Positions 16,363-25,985 of a DNA stretch of 33,104 bases are shown here, one piece after another (position 1 is the stretch's first letter; each line of letters opens with the position of its first letter). The position numbers were made by a program, and so were the translations under genes. The notes under the pieces were generated by a model that was given only the letters and a program-made list of their open reading frames with translations, did no database searches and was not told where the DNA came from. Source of the stretch: Porphyromonadaceae bacterium UBA7141 (lineage in GTDB: Bacteria > Bacteroidota > Bacteroidia > Bacteroidales > Muribaculaceae); assembly GCA_002491945.1 (NCBI GenBank), contig DKWX01000069.1, forward strand, positions 1 through 33,104. The letters are read 5' to 3'.

Positions 16363-17934
16363 TCACTGTTTCGGGATATATCCCCAGATGGCTTTGGGGG
16401 TGAGAAGAATCAGGTCGTAGAGGGGTTCCACCAGAACCTTGCCATCGGAGATGGAGACTACTCCTTTCCTTGAGTCACTGCTTCTGAATGTCATCTTGCC
16501 GCAGCAGATGCGTCCGTATACGCGCCCGGGCAGAGCGATGCGCTCTCCGGTGGCGGCATTCAGTATGGCCGGAGCATCATTTTCGGCGTTATCGATCAGT
16601 ATGTAGCCTTCGCCGAGGTTGGATGCCTCGGGAAGGTGTTCGGCAATAGTGTTGCCGCATTTGTCGATCACTCCATAGTCACCCTCGGAGCCCATTATGG
16701 CGTAGCCGCCGATTATCATTCTCCCGGGGCCGTCGATGCTGAATGCGATGTGGCCTCTCTCATCCATATAGACGGTCTTGCCGTCGCGTCGCAGAAAGAT
16801 CAGGCCGTCGATGAATTTCAGGTCATTCACGAATGTGCAGGGATGTTCCCACTCCTTTTCGAGAATCACATTGCCGTCGTGGTTGGTCACGCCCCAGAGC
16901 TTGTTGTCGTCGGAGACGAAGATGACATGCTCGAACACCTTGACTGCTTTACCCTTGCATACAGGAGTGAGGTCTGGCTTCAAGACCTCTTTGTAGTCAA
17001 GGATGATCAGGCCGTGCTCCATTCTGATGCTTCCATTGCCGGTGATCAGGACGTTGCCTTTCAGGTCGGCCATGCAGATCGGTCCCATTCTGAAATCCTT
17101 CATGAAGAGGATGTATTCTCCGTTGAGGAAACTTACGTCTTCATACTCCATCGGAAGCACAACATCTCCATTCGGGGCCACGACACCGATTTTATCGTTA
17201 TCGCCTACAGCCAGATACATGCCGTCGCCGTGGTGGCAGTATTGATGGATAGGATGGTCCACCGGGCCAGCCACCACATTGCAATCCTTATCGATGAGGA
17301 AATATTTCCCGTCTTTGTCTGCCACGCAGTAGTCTTGGAGTTCGTCAATCCCACGGCGGAATCCGCCGACAGAAGAATATTCCGGTGCAAGCGCCCAGCT
17401 GCCGTCGAGGTTCAGCAATCCGAATTTCCCTTTTTCTTCGCAGGCCACAGAGAGATTGTGGTGAAAGCCTCCCAAACGGAAGAATGTCGGTGGAATCAGG
17501 AGATTGCCTTCCAGATCGAAGGCACCTTCTTTCCCGGTATCGTTGCATTTGACAGGAATGCGCCCGTCAGACGCAGAGAGGCATACCGGAGTATACTCCG
17601 ACGGGTCAAACAGGAGGTCGCCCTGGCGGTTGATGTAGCCCGTCTCAGTGTCTTTGGTAGTTCTGTTTTTCTTATCGATCTGGAATACGTCGCCGTCGGC
17701 CTTAATGCTTTCAAATTCGGCGGGGGATATCATCTCGCCTCGGGAATCGACGATGCCCATCTTTTTCCCCTTATAGAAGGCGCAGTAGTCGTCGGAGAGG
17801 TAGCACATCTTTTCGATGCCGCTATAGAAATCGCTTTTGAGTTCGCCGTTGATTTCGGAGAGTAGATTCCCTTCTGGATCATATGTTGCCACCCTTGCTT
17901 TGGTAGCATCAAACTTGATTTTCTTTTTTGCCAT
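16363..17934 (-). CDS. WG-repeat protein, cytosolic
   Basis: A 523-residue protein without signal peptide or membrane segment (start MAKKKIKFDATKARV). It is built of repeats of the WG type, each a 'hydrophobic-G-(hydrophobic) x D/N x x G' turn followed by a strand: 'GKEGAFDLEGNLLIPPTF' (~137), 'KGKFGLLNLDGSWALAPEY' (~168), 'DKIGVVAPNGDVVLPMEYED', 'NKLWGVTNHDGNVILEKEWE', 'GDYGVIDKCGNTIAEHL'. This predicts a closed or extended beta fold used for binding. Function unknown; WG proteins are often secreted, and the lack of an export signal here is notable. It lies 37 bases after the 17972-18985 gene and is surely cotranscribed with it, so the two may act together (inference). Confidence 0.85.
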   Translation of the reverse strand: MAKKKIKFDATKARVATYDPEGNLLSEINGELKSDFYSGIEKMCYLSDDYCAFYKGKKMGIVDSRGEMISPAEFESIKADGDVFQIDKKNRTTKDTETGYINRQGDLLFDPSEYTPVCLSASDGRIPVKCNDTGKEGAFDLEGNLLIPPTFFRLGGFHHNLSVACEEKGKFGLLNLDGSWALAPEYSSVGGFRRGIDELQDYCVADKDGKYFLIDKDCNVVAGPVDHPIHQYCHHGDGMYLAVGDNDKIGVVAPNGDVVLPMEYEDVSFLNGEYILFMKDFRMGPICMADLKGNVLITGNGSIRMEHGLIILDYKEVLKPDLTPVCKGKAVKVFEHVIFVSDDNKLWGVTNHDGNVILEKEWEHPCTFVNDLKFIDGLIFLRRDGKTVYMDERGHIAFSIDGPGRMIIGGYAIMGSEGDYGVIDKCGNTIAEHLPEASNLGEGYILIDNAENDAPAILNAATGERIALPGRVYGRICCGKMTFRSSDSRKGVVSISDGKVLVEPLYDLILLTPKAIWGYIPKQ

Positions 17935-17971
17935 ATCGCGTCAGGTTATTGTTGCTTATGCGTTAAGGATG

Positions 17972-18985
17972 TTATTCTTCCCATATTGTTTCGGTGGATA
18001 TCTCGCGTTCGGAGTCACAGTCGAGATCAATGTCATACTGCTTCCCGTCGTAGACCGCTGCGGTGTTGACTTCCAGCTCGGCGTCGGGTACCACAAACTC
18101 GTCGTAAAGGAAATGGAATTTCTTGGGGTCGAACTTCTCATTCTCAGCGATTTTGATAGAGACAGATGCGTGAATCTTGGTCTGAATCAGCTCTATCCGG
18201 CCAATCTCCTGATCCTCGGGTTCAAGCAGGTCGCATTCAGCGAAGTGAAAGACGTCAGAGGGGGTCTTGTCGGCATATTCCCGGTAGGCCGGATCCAGAA
18301 ATTCCTTCCGGTCCTCGTCATAGATGTCTTCGGGCCACTCGTAACTGTAGATTGTGTGGCCGAGATCGTCGCTGGAATACTCCGTTTCCTCGTCGCCATC
18401 GGCAACCGTGATGCTGTAGATTTCAGAGTCTCTCATTGCATTGTAGCAGTCCATCAGGTCCTCTTCAGAATCGAACACGTCAAGTCGTGTCCCCTCTCCA
18501 TAAAGGTATACTGTCACTTCTCTCATTTTCGGAGCCGAGTCGGGGTTGCCGTTGGCGTCGGCGCGTTTCACCTTCAGAGGAGGCATCTTGCCGCTATGAG
18601 CAAACTCCACGATCACAGCGCCATAGCGCTGGGTGTTCCATCCCTGCTCCTTGGGGTCGGGGAGGAAGCTGATCTCCTTGGCCACTTCGCGAAGGGCTTC
18701 CTTCGTGTTGGCGTACTTGCGGATTACGTTGATGCGGTTGTTCTCTTCGCGCTCGATGGTATATTCTCCCACCGTGCCTTCCATCTCACCGCCACATAGA
18801 GCCTTGAGCACTTGGCGTCCCCACTCCTGGGTGTTCCATTCCTTCTCCGGCATGGGGAGTCCGGCGTTGGTCCAGATTTCCTTAAGGGCCTTGATGGTAG
18901 ACTTATAGATACGGCTCACCTCAACGGAGCCGTTGTCGTGGATGGTGACGATGTATTCACCGATGATTTCTGATTTCTTTGCCAT
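17972..18985 (-). CDS. uncharacterised acidic protein with a duplicated ~60-residue module
   Basis: A 337-residue soluble protein starting MAKKSEIIGEY. Residues 8-66 and 72-132 are two copies of one module: '(I/V)GEY...V.R.Y..T..AL+E' followed by 'P....WNTQ.(W/Y)G..V......G' ('EWNTQEWGRQVLKALCGG' against 'GWNTQRYGAVIVEFAHSG'). The C-terminal half (~150-337) is strongly acidic, with 'EVTVYLYGEGTRLDVFDSEE' and 'TIYSYEWPEDIYDEDRKEF'. The WNTQ-x-(W/Y)G core looks like a small helical binding module also seen in other Bacteroidales proteins (memory, not tested). No catalytic motif seen. First gene of a two-gene unit with the WG-repeat protein; no consensus promoter directly upstream, but one lies at 19453-19484. 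Confidence 0.8.
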   Translation of the reverse strand: MAKKSEIIGEYIVTIHDNGSVEVSRIYKSTIKALKEIWTNAGLPMPEKEWNTQEWGRQVLKALCGGEMEGTVGEYTIEREENNRINVIRKYANTKEALREVAKEISFLPDPKEQGWNTQRYGAVIVEFAHSGKMPPLKVKRADANGNPDSAPKMREVTVYLYGEGTRLDVFDSEEDLMDCYNAMRDSEIYSITVADGDEETEYSSDDLGHTIYSYEWPEDIYDEDRKEFLDPAYREYADKTPSDVFHFAECDLLEPEDQEIGRIELIQTKIHASVSIKIAENEKFDPKKFHFLYDEFVVPDAELEVNTAAVYDGKQYDIDLDCDSEREISTETIWEE

Positions 18986-19089
18986 TTTTTTAGGATTAGA
19001 TTAGGTTAAGATATTTGGCTGATGCATATGCGCACTGATTATCTGTCGGCACATGTATGCACCGATAAATACAAAATTCTGGGGATAAA

Positions 19090-19119
19090 TTTAGTAGACA
19101 CAACTTTAGCAGACACGAC
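19090..19119. repeat. imperfect tandem duplication, 15 bp x 2
   Basis: 'tttagtagacacaac' (19090-19104) and 'tttagcagacacgac' (19105-19119) match at 13 of 15 bases. The second copy forms the start of the 24-bp hairpin arm. Confidence 0.6.
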
Positions 19120-19161
19120 GCGTCGGCAAGCCGGATTTCCGGCTTGCCGACGCGTCGTGTC
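19112..19161. repeat. perfect 24-bp inverted repeat (hairpin)
   Basis: Bases 19112-19135 are the exact reverse complement of 19138-19161 with a TT centre. The arms are G+C-rich in an A+T-rich setting. No T run follows on either strand, so it is not a typical terminator, although such a stem would block many polymerases. Confidence 0.85.
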
Positions 19162-19452
19162 ATCGAAAATTTCGTAATGAAGTATGTGAGGTTCATATCG
19201 TTGCATAAAGATTAGATTCTCTTCCCAGAAAAGAGATGGGAAAAGGTATCGGTAATCTTTTGCAACGGGAGGCAAAAATCTGTCGGTTTATCTTTCCGGA
19301 CTCACTCGCAGAGCCGGAAGAAGGGATGAGGAGCCGTTCCACAATTTTCAGCCGTCGCTCTTCCTCTTGAAGAATCGCCAGGCCGAATTGCCATGATTGT
19401 GTAATCATCCCGCCGGAGGAGCCATCTGAGGCGCACTCTCCGGTTTGCATCG

Positions 19453-19484
19453 CAAATTTAACAAATCAATGCCAGTTTTCCAAA
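19453..19484 (-). promoter_or_regulatory. strong Bacteroidota-type promoter without an obvious gene
   Basis: Minus strand: TTTG (19481-19484), 20 bases, TAAATTTG (19453-19460). It starts just after the terminator of the yeiH-type gene (19493-19532), so transcription begins anew here, near 19446. Confidence 0.65.
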
Positions 19485-19492
19485 TATTGTCA

Positions 19493-19532
19493 TAAAAAAA
19501 TCCCATGCCGTACGGAAAGTGGGCATGGGATT
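19493..19532 (-). terminator. terminator of the YeiH-type gene
   Basis: AATCCCATGCC (19499-19509) pairs with GGCATGGGATT (19522-19532); on the minus strand seven T follow directly. A textbook intrinsic terminator. Confidence 0.9.
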
Positions 19533-19563
19533 ATTCTATATCTTACAGGATGGGAGATCTGTA

Positions 19564-20661
19564 TCAAAGCATGAGGGGAGCCAGATGCTTGGCCAGGATG
19601 TAGCCTCCGAGGATAAGCCAGATGTCGAGGCAGAAGGCCAGGATAAAGGGCTTCGGACCGGCTTTCTTGAACTTGTCGATACTCGTCTCCGCACCTAATG
19701 CCACCATGGCCATAGTCAGCAGGAAGGTATCGACATAATTGATGGCATCCACCACCTGCACCGGCAGGAGATTGAACGAATTGAATCCGATTACCGCAAG
19801 GAACCCTACGGCAAACCAGGGGATTGCCACCTTCCCCTTTTCAGCGCCGGCGGCCGCTCCGGCAGCCTTGGTGCGGCGGGCGGCCCATACGCCGAGTATC
19901 AGGAGCACCGGCACGAGCATCATCACACGGATCATCTTCACGATAATCGACACGTTGGAGATTTCGGTGCCCATAGAGTTGCCTGCGCCTACGGCGTGTG
20001 CCACTTCATGCAGCGTCGATCCGGTGAAGATACCCATCTGTTCGGGCGAGAGGTCAAGCCATCCCGCACGGTAGGCCACCGGGTAGAGGAACATTGAGAT
20101 TGTGCCGAAAATCACCACCGTAGCCACCGCTACAGCCGTCTTATAGGCCTGGGTGCGTATCGTTGACTCCGCTCCGAGGATGGCCGCCGCACCGCATATG
20201 CCGCTTCCCACGGAGGTGAGAAGTGCCGTCTCGCGGTCCATCTTCAGCATCCGACCGATCCAGATGCCCCCCAGTATGGTGACAGTCACGATTATGGCAT
20301 CGACCGTGATGCCGGCCACGCCGACACTCACCACATCCTGGAACGTCAGGCGGAAGCCATAGAGAATAATGCCGAGCCGCAGAAGTTTCTTCGAACAGAA
20401 CTGTATGCCGGGCACCCATGTGTCGGGCAGGTGGTTGCGAAGTGAATTGGCATAAAGCATGCCTAATATGATGCCGATAATCATCGGACTGAACGATAGG
20501 TCCTTGAAGAACTGTACGTCGCTAATGTAGAAGGATGCGCAGGTGAAGAGAGCAATCAGCAGAATGCCATGAAACATGCTTGCGCGCTTCTCTGAAAGTT
20601 GAGGCATTTGAAAACTGTATTTGGGATTAGGGTTATACTTGGATGCATCTACACTCATCAT
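19564..20661 (-). CDS. YeiH-family putative sulfate exporter
   Basis: A polytopic inner-membrane protein of the YeiH/UPF0324 (PSE) family with ~9-10 hydrophobic segments. Family signatures: 'SPMIIGIILGMLYANSLRN', 'SKKLLRLGIILYGFRLTFQD', 'LLTSVGSGICGAAAILGAES', 'GIFTGSTLHEVAHAVGAGN' and 'LLTMAMVALGAETSIDKFKK'. The transported substrate is not proven; sulfite/sulfate export and taurine links are suggested for relatives. I chose the first ATG (20661, product 365 residues); the frame is open further to a TTG at 20754 (396 residues), which I doubt because TTG starts are rare and relatives begin close to the first membrane segment. Monocistronic, promoter at 20819, terminator at 19493. Confidence 0.88.
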   Translation of the reverse strand: MMSVDASKYNPNPKYSFQMPQLSEKRASMFHGILLIALFTCASFYISDVQFFKDLSFSPMIIGIILGMLYANSLRNHLPDTWVPGIQFCSKKLLRLGIILYGFRLTFQDVVSVGVAGITVDAIIVTVTILGGIWIGRMLKMDRETALLTSVGSGICGAAAILGAESTIRTQAYKTAVAVATVVIFGTISMFLYPVAYRAGWLDLSPEQMGIFTGSTLHEVAHAVGAGNSMGTEISNVSIIVKMIRVMMLVPVLLILGVWAARRTKAAGAAAGAEKGKVAIPWFAVGFLAVIGFNSFNLLPVQVVDAINYVDTFLLTMAMVALGAETSIDKFKKAGPKPFILAFCLDIWLILGGYILAKHLAPLML

Positions 20662-20818
20662 GGATGCCCGGGGTGGTGAAACCGCCTCTGACGATATAAC
20701 ACCGACCGGGTGAGATAGTTTCGTCACATCATTGAATTGAAAAATATTATCCAAAGTCAGGCTATGGCTTGAAGATTGTTAATGCAGTCTCATAAGACCA
20801 TCGTCGGCTTTTCTGTTG

Positions 20819-20826
20819 CAAAGTTA
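20819..20826 (-). promoter_or_regulatory. -7 box of the YeiH-type gene
   Basis: Minus strand TAACTTTG followed by CA. No TTTG at the usual distance upstream. Start would be near 20812, ~150 bases before the chosen ATG. Confidence 0.45.
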
Positions 20827-20885
20827 ATAAAAAACATAATACGCCATATCCGGGATAATGGTAATTTATGTAATATTAGGAATGC

Positions 20886-20913
20886 TTAAGCAAGTGCTTA
20901 AATTTAATTAAGC
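20886..20913. repeat. overlapping TTAAGC inverted repeats
   Basis: TTAAGCA-AG-TGCTTAA (20886-20901) overlaps GCTTAA-N6-TTAAGC (20896-20913). It lies 28-55 bases after the stop of the NhaC-type gene, so it may be a weak terminator, or an operator upstream of the YeiH-type promoter. Confidence 0.4.
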
Positions 20914-20940
20914 GGGGCGCGGGCTGTCGGATCTGTCAGC

Positions 20941-22263
20941 TCAGTTGAGGCGGCGGGGAAAGAGGAATATGATGGACAGGGTCACCATGACTGCGAGGGC
21001 AAAGGGATAGTAGAGGTATGGGAACGGGGCGGCCGGTGAGATGCCGGCAAGCGAGGTGGCCAGAAGTGTCTGCGCTCCATATGGAATCAGGCATTGCACG
21101 ATGCAGGAGGTGGAGTCGAGCAGGGAGGCGGATTTGCGTGGATCGATGCCGTAGCGGGCCGATATGTCGCGTGAGATGGAGCCTGTGGTGATGATGGCCA
21201 CGGTATTGTTGGCCGTACACAGATTCACCACGGCCACAAGCAGCGCTATGACCGTCTGTCCGCCACGCCGTCCGCTCACTCCCGATGTCAGCCGCTCAAG
21301 GATGAAGCGGATGCCTCCGGCCTCCTTTATCATGCCGAGCATTCCGGCTGCAAGCAGGGTGATTATGATGAGATTCCCCATGCCGTCGATGCCGTTCCCC
21401 GCCGATGTGGCCATGTCGAGGAGGGGGATACCTTTGATGATGCCCAGCAGAATGGCCGAAAGGATGCCGAGCGAGAGCACCACTGTCACATTGATGCCGG
21501 CGATGGCTGTGGCAAGCACCACAAGATAAGGGATAATCAGAATCCAGTCGGTTTCCGGTGGAAGCGGAATCTCACCCGTTCCGCGGCCCGTGGCGATATA
21601 AAGGCCAAGGGTGGCGATGGCAGCCGGAAGGGCTATCCAGAGGTTGGCTTTGAATTTGTCGGCCATATCGCATCCCAGCGAGCGGGTGGCCGCTATCGTG
21701 GTGTCGGATATGAACGAGAGGTTGTCGCCGAAGAATGCGCCACCCAGCACCACCGCCACATAGAAGGCCACATCCCCTTCGGCCGCTCCGGCTATCTGCG
21801 CCGCCAGCGGGGTGAGGGCCACGACGGTGCCCACGGATGTGCCGATGGAGAGAGAGATAAAGCAGGAGGCAAAGAAAAGCACCGGCACGACAAACTGCGG
21901 CGGAAACGTGCGCAGTGCCAGTGCTACCGTGGCATCGACCGACCCTATGCCGCCGGCCAGTGCCGAAAAGGCGCCGGCCAGGATAAACACCCAGAGCATG
22001 TAGAGGATGTTGGAATGCCCGGCGGCACGCGAGAATACCTCGATGCGCTTCAGCAGCGGACGGCCGCGAAGGATTATCACCGACCATGCCGAAGACACTG
22101 TCAGTGCCACTGCGATAGGCATACGGTAGAAATCATCGATTACGAGTGATACCGCCACATAGAGCAGCAGAAACAGAATCACCGGCGAGAGCGCGAGCCA
22201 GCCGCGGCGGGACGGGATGCGGACGGAGCCGGGAGATGTGTTATTGTCAGAAATCCGAACCAT
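20941..22263 (-). CDS. NhaC-family Na+/H+ antiporter
   Basis: A 440-residue inner-membrane protein with ~11-12 hydrophobic segments. The signature 'GGAFFGDNLSFISDTTIAAT' and the pairs 'SIGTSVGTVVALTPL' and 'NLCTANNTVAIITTGSISR' are typical of the NhaC/ion-transporter superfamily, which exchanges cytosolic Na+ for protons or exchanges amino acids or organic acids. The N-terminus is a short charged cytosolic tail before the first membrane segment (~22). The length is usual. The ATG at 22263 is preceded by 'aagg' seven bases away, within a duplicated 15-bp word (22265-22294). Monocistronic, promoter at 22393. Substrate cannot be read from sequence alone. Confidence 0.88.
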   Translation of the reverse strand: MVRISDNNTSPGSVRIPSRRGWLALSPVILFLLLYVAVSLVIDDFYRMPIAVALTVSSAWSVIILRGRPLLKRIEVFSRAAGHSNILYMLWVFILAGAFSALAGGIGSVDATVALALRTFPPQFVVPVLFFASCFISLSIGTSVGTVVALTPLAAQIAGAAEGDVAFYVAVVLGGAFFGDNLSFISDTTIAATRSLGCDMADKFKANLWIALPAAIATLGLYIATGRGTGEIPLPPETDWILIIPYLVVLATAIAGINVTVVLSLGILSAILLGIIKGIPLLDMATSAGNGIDGMGNLIIITLLAAGMLGMIKEAGGIRFILERLTSGVSGRRGGQTVIALLVAVVNLCTANNTVAIITTGSISRDISARYGIDPRKSASLLDSTSCIVQCLIPYGAQTLLATSLAGISPAAPFPYLYYPFALAVMVTLSIIFLFPRRLN

Positions 22264-22264
22264 T

Positions 22265-22294
22265 TTTTACCTTGAGAAATTTTACCTTGAGAAA
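22265..22294. repeat. exact 15-bp tandem duplication at the NhaC start
   Basis: 'ttttaccttgagaaa' occurs twice with no gap. On the coding (minus) strand each copy carries 'caaggtaaaa', so the ribosome-binding stretch is duplicated and the inner copy sits right before the ATG. Confidence 0.8.
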
Positions 22295-22392
22295 TATTGA
22301 AGTCATCGAAGCTTTTGCCGGGGGAGCATAGACGGCTATGCTCTTTCTGCCGTCAGGCAGTATCGGTGAGGCTCACCCATAGAAACAGGATG

Positions 22393-22400
22393 CAAATTTA
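22393..22400 (-). promoter_or_regulatory. -7 box of the NhaC-type gene
   Basis: Minus strand TAAATTTG followed by CA, just past the terminator of the glp operon. No TTTG at -33. The ~120-base leader contains a small hairpin, GAGCATAG (22325-22332) with CTATGCTC (22337-22344). Confidence 0.5.
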
Positions 22401-22403
22401 GTG

Positions 22404-22446
22404 AAAAATCGCGGGATTCCCATATATCGAAGGGAATCCCGCGATT
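22404..22446 (-). terminator. terminator of the glp operon
   Basis: AATCGCGGGATTCCC (22407-22421) pairs perfectly with 22432-22446 around a 10-base loop; on the minus strand five T follow. It lies 58 bases beyond the stop codon of the HAD phosphatase, and no such hairpin lies between glpF and the HAD gene. Confidence 0.88.
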
Positions 22447-22503
22447 GCGGCAGGTCAGGAAATAAAGCGGAGAGGTAGGGAGAGGGAGACGCTTGTGCAG
22501 AAG

Positions 22504-23475
22504 TCAGTAATTGATTACGGTTTCGGAGGGTTTGGCATTGGTGGCGTTGCTCTTCACGCCCCATTCTTCGGTGACGTACTCGATACCCTCGGCCGGCACA
22601 TCATTGCAATATTCCACGATGCAGCGCGGATCTTCCGTCCAGTACTGTCTGAGGGTCTTGCCGCCGGCCGCTTTCTCGGGTTTCGTATCATCGGGGTTGA
22701 TCATTATCTTAAGTCCTACGGAGGTGTTCATCATCTCCAGGTCACCACGTGAGTTGCCACCCACGAAGAGGGGATCGGCCTTGATGAAGGTGCGCACCAC
22801 GTCGGCCTTCCCCTCATCCTGCGATACGGGATATACGAGTTCGTCGGTGGCCACATTACCTTCGGCGATGCGCGATTTGACACCGATGATGCGGTCTTCG
22901 GGGAGTCCGAGCTGTTCGGCGCAGAAACGCTGATAGAGCAGTTCGGGAGAAGCCGACAGAATCCATACCTCAAATCCGAAATTCTCCAGATTGGATATGA
23001 GAGCCTTCATCTCTGGATACATCTTGTTCTGGAACTTCTGATGGAACATATCGTTGCCGATAGCCTGGATTTCATCGGCGGTCAGACCCGAGAGGAAGCG
23101 CACGCGGTTCTGTACGAAATCCACGCCGACATTGTCGCCGTGCAGCAGCTGGTCGACGATTTTCATCTTGGCCATCGACAGGGAATCTGTCTTCCCCTCA
23201 TAGTTGCGTCTGGCGTAATCGTAGAGGGCCTCGTCGGCCAGATAATAGGGGGCCTGGCCGAAGAGTGTGCCGTCGCAGTCGAATACGGCCACTTTACGTG
23301 TCTTCATCGGCACGGTGGATTCGAGAAATGCCTCCAGGCGGTCGTTGGTGGCATCCTGGAATCCCTTGATGGGTTTGAAGTCATAGCTTTGGGCTGATGC
23401 ACTGAATGCTGAGGCGAGTGCGATGGCTGCGAGAGTGTAAGCTCTTCTGACAGCGCGGAGTACGGAATTTTTCAT
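22504..23475 (-). CDS. secreted HAD-family phosphatase at the end of the glp operon
   Basis: A 323-residue haloacid-dehalogenase-type hydrolase. Residues ~11-29 are a signal peptide ('RAYTLAAIALASAFSASAQS'), so it acts outside the inner membrane. Motif I is 'VAVFDCDGTLFG' with nucleophile D66 and acid D68; motif II is 'VWILSASPE' (Ser); motif III is 'FVGGNSRGDLEMM'. The helical cap between motifs I and II places it near phosphoserine-phosphatase-like and phosphorylcholine-phosphatase-like HADs. Substrate unknown. Its start is 47 bases after glpF with no terminator between, so it is the last gene of the glycerol operon. Release of glycerol from glycerol phosphates or related phosphoesters would fit the context (hypothesis). 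Confidence 0.85.
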   Translation of the reverse strand: MKNSVLRAVRRAYTLAAIALASAFSASAQSYDFKPIKGFQDATNDRLEAFLESTVPMKTRKVAVFDCDGTLFGQAPYYLADEALYDYARRNYEGKTDSLSMAKMKIVDQLLHGDNVGVDFVQNRVRFLSGLTADEIQAIGNDMFHQKFQNKMYPEMKALISNLENFGFEVWILSASPELLYQRFCAEQLGLPEDRIIGVKSRIAEGNVATDELVYPVSQDEGKADVVRTFIKADPLFVGGNSRGDLEMMNTSVGLKIMINPDDTKPEKAAGGKTLRQYWTEDPRCIVEYCNDVPAEGIEYVTEEWGVKSNATNAKPSETVINY

Positions 23476-23522
23476 AGTGGTGATGAGTTTAAGGTTAAGA
23501 AACTTGTCGGATTACTTGCATG

Positions 23523-24269
23523 TCAGGCGCCGCACCAGATGCAGAACATGTAGACCAGGGCGGCGAATACGGCTCCGAGTACAGGGCCGAGTACGGGCAC
23601 CCATACATATTTCCACTGGCTCGACCCTTTCCCCTTGATGGGGAGCAGATGATGGGCCAGGCGCGGACCGAGATCGCGGGCCGGATTGATGGCATAGCCT
23701 GTGGTGCCTCCGAGCGACATGCCTATCACGATTACGAGCAGCGACACCGGGATGGCGCCTATCGATCCGAGTCCCACCTCCGATGTATTCCCTTTGCCCG
23801 ACATGAAGAGTATCACGAGCACCAGCACGAATGTGCCGATCACTTCGGAAAGGAGATTGCGTTTTAGGTCGCGGATCGCGGGAATTGTGGCGAAGACACC
23901 AAGTTTTGTCTCCCGGTCGTCGGTGAGGTCGAAATGGTCTTTATAGAACCAGTATACGGCCATCGCGCCGAGCAGAGCCCCGATGATCTGCGATATGATG
24001 TAGGGGGCCACGAGAGCCCAGCTGAATTTGTCGGCCGAGGCTAGACCGATTGTGACGGCCGGATTGAGGTGGGCCCCGGTGTAGGGGCCTGCGATGAGCA
24101 CGCCGCACATCACGGCCAGGCCCCATGCGAGTGTCACTACTATCCATCCGGCTCCCTGTCCTTTTGACTTGTTGAGAGATGTGCAGGCACATACGCCCAC
24201 ACCGAGGAGTATCATTACGAATGTGCCTAAGAATTCAAAAAGGCACTGAAGAAATACAGATGTGTTCAT
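23523..24269 (-). CDS. glpF: glycerol facilitator (aquaglyceroporin)
   Basis: A 248-residue MIP-family channel with six membrane segments that passes glycerol through the inner membrane. The two pore half-helices carry 'GAHLNPAVT' (NPA at 69-71) and 'GYAINPARD' (NPA at 195-197); the Asp after NPAR (D199) marks glycerol-conducting members rather than strict water channels. The N-terminus 'CLFEFLGTFVMILLGVGVCA' is the typical first segment. It lies between glpK (51 bases upstream) and the HAD phosphatase. Confidence 0.95.
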   Translation of the reverse strand: MNTSVFLQCLFEFLGTFVMILLGVGVCACTSLNKSKGQGAGWIVVTLAWGLAVMCGVLIAGPYTGAHLNPAVTIGLASADKFSWALVAPYIISQIIGALLGAMAVYWFYKDHFDLTDDRETKLGVFATIPAIRDLKRNLLSEVIGTFVLVLVILFMSGKGNTSEVGLGSIGAIPVSLLVIVIGMSLGGTTGYAINPARDLGPRLAHHLLPIKGKGSSQWKYVWVPVLGPVLGAVFAALVYMFCIWCGA

Positions 24270-24320
24270 GGCGGGAGATTTTAAGGTGGCGGGGGAGTAT
24301 ACTATGGGTTCCGGACCGGG

Positions 24321-25850
<1,530 letters not shown>

Positions 25851-25937
25851 AAGATTATGGTTTTTCTGTTTTTTCTGGCGGTATGCGTCTGTCGGGGCAG
25901 AAGCCGCCGGCCTGTGCATAAAGAAGAGGGGAAAAGC

Positions 25938-25956
25938 GGCCGGACTGGGACCGGCC
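25938..25956. other. small hairpin between glpC and glpK
   Basis: GGCCGG (25938-25943) pairs with CCGGCC (25951-25956) around 7 bases. No T run. It could affect mRNA stability or read-through between glpC and glpK. Confidence 0.4.
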
Positions 25957-25985
25957 CAGGGCCATGGGGAATGTGGGGGACTGAC

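Larger units (their letters stand above)
18986..19452 (-). other. non-coding stretch upstream of 17972-18985; possible small RNA or long leader
   Basis: No convincing gene. It holds, in minus-strand order, a good promoter (19453-19484) just upstream, a weak 85-codon frame, a perfect 24-bp hairpin (19112-19161) and a 15-bp imperfect duplication (19090-19119). The transcript may be a separate ~335-base RNA ending at the hairpin or a ~460-base leader of the downstream gene. Confidence 0.4.

Noticed and set aside
16636..17865. 409-codon open frame opposite the WG-repeat gene
   Set aside because: Antisense shadow; the minus strand has clear repeats and a good start.
19193..19450. 85-codon minus-strand frame after the orphan promoter
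   Set aside because: Its ATG lies two bases from the -7 box and would not be in the transcript; the product looks random.
20662..20754. TTG start giving the YeiH-type protein 31 extra residues
   Set aside because: A TTG start is less likely than the ATG at 20661, and the extra residues do not resemble the family; kept as a remote alternative.
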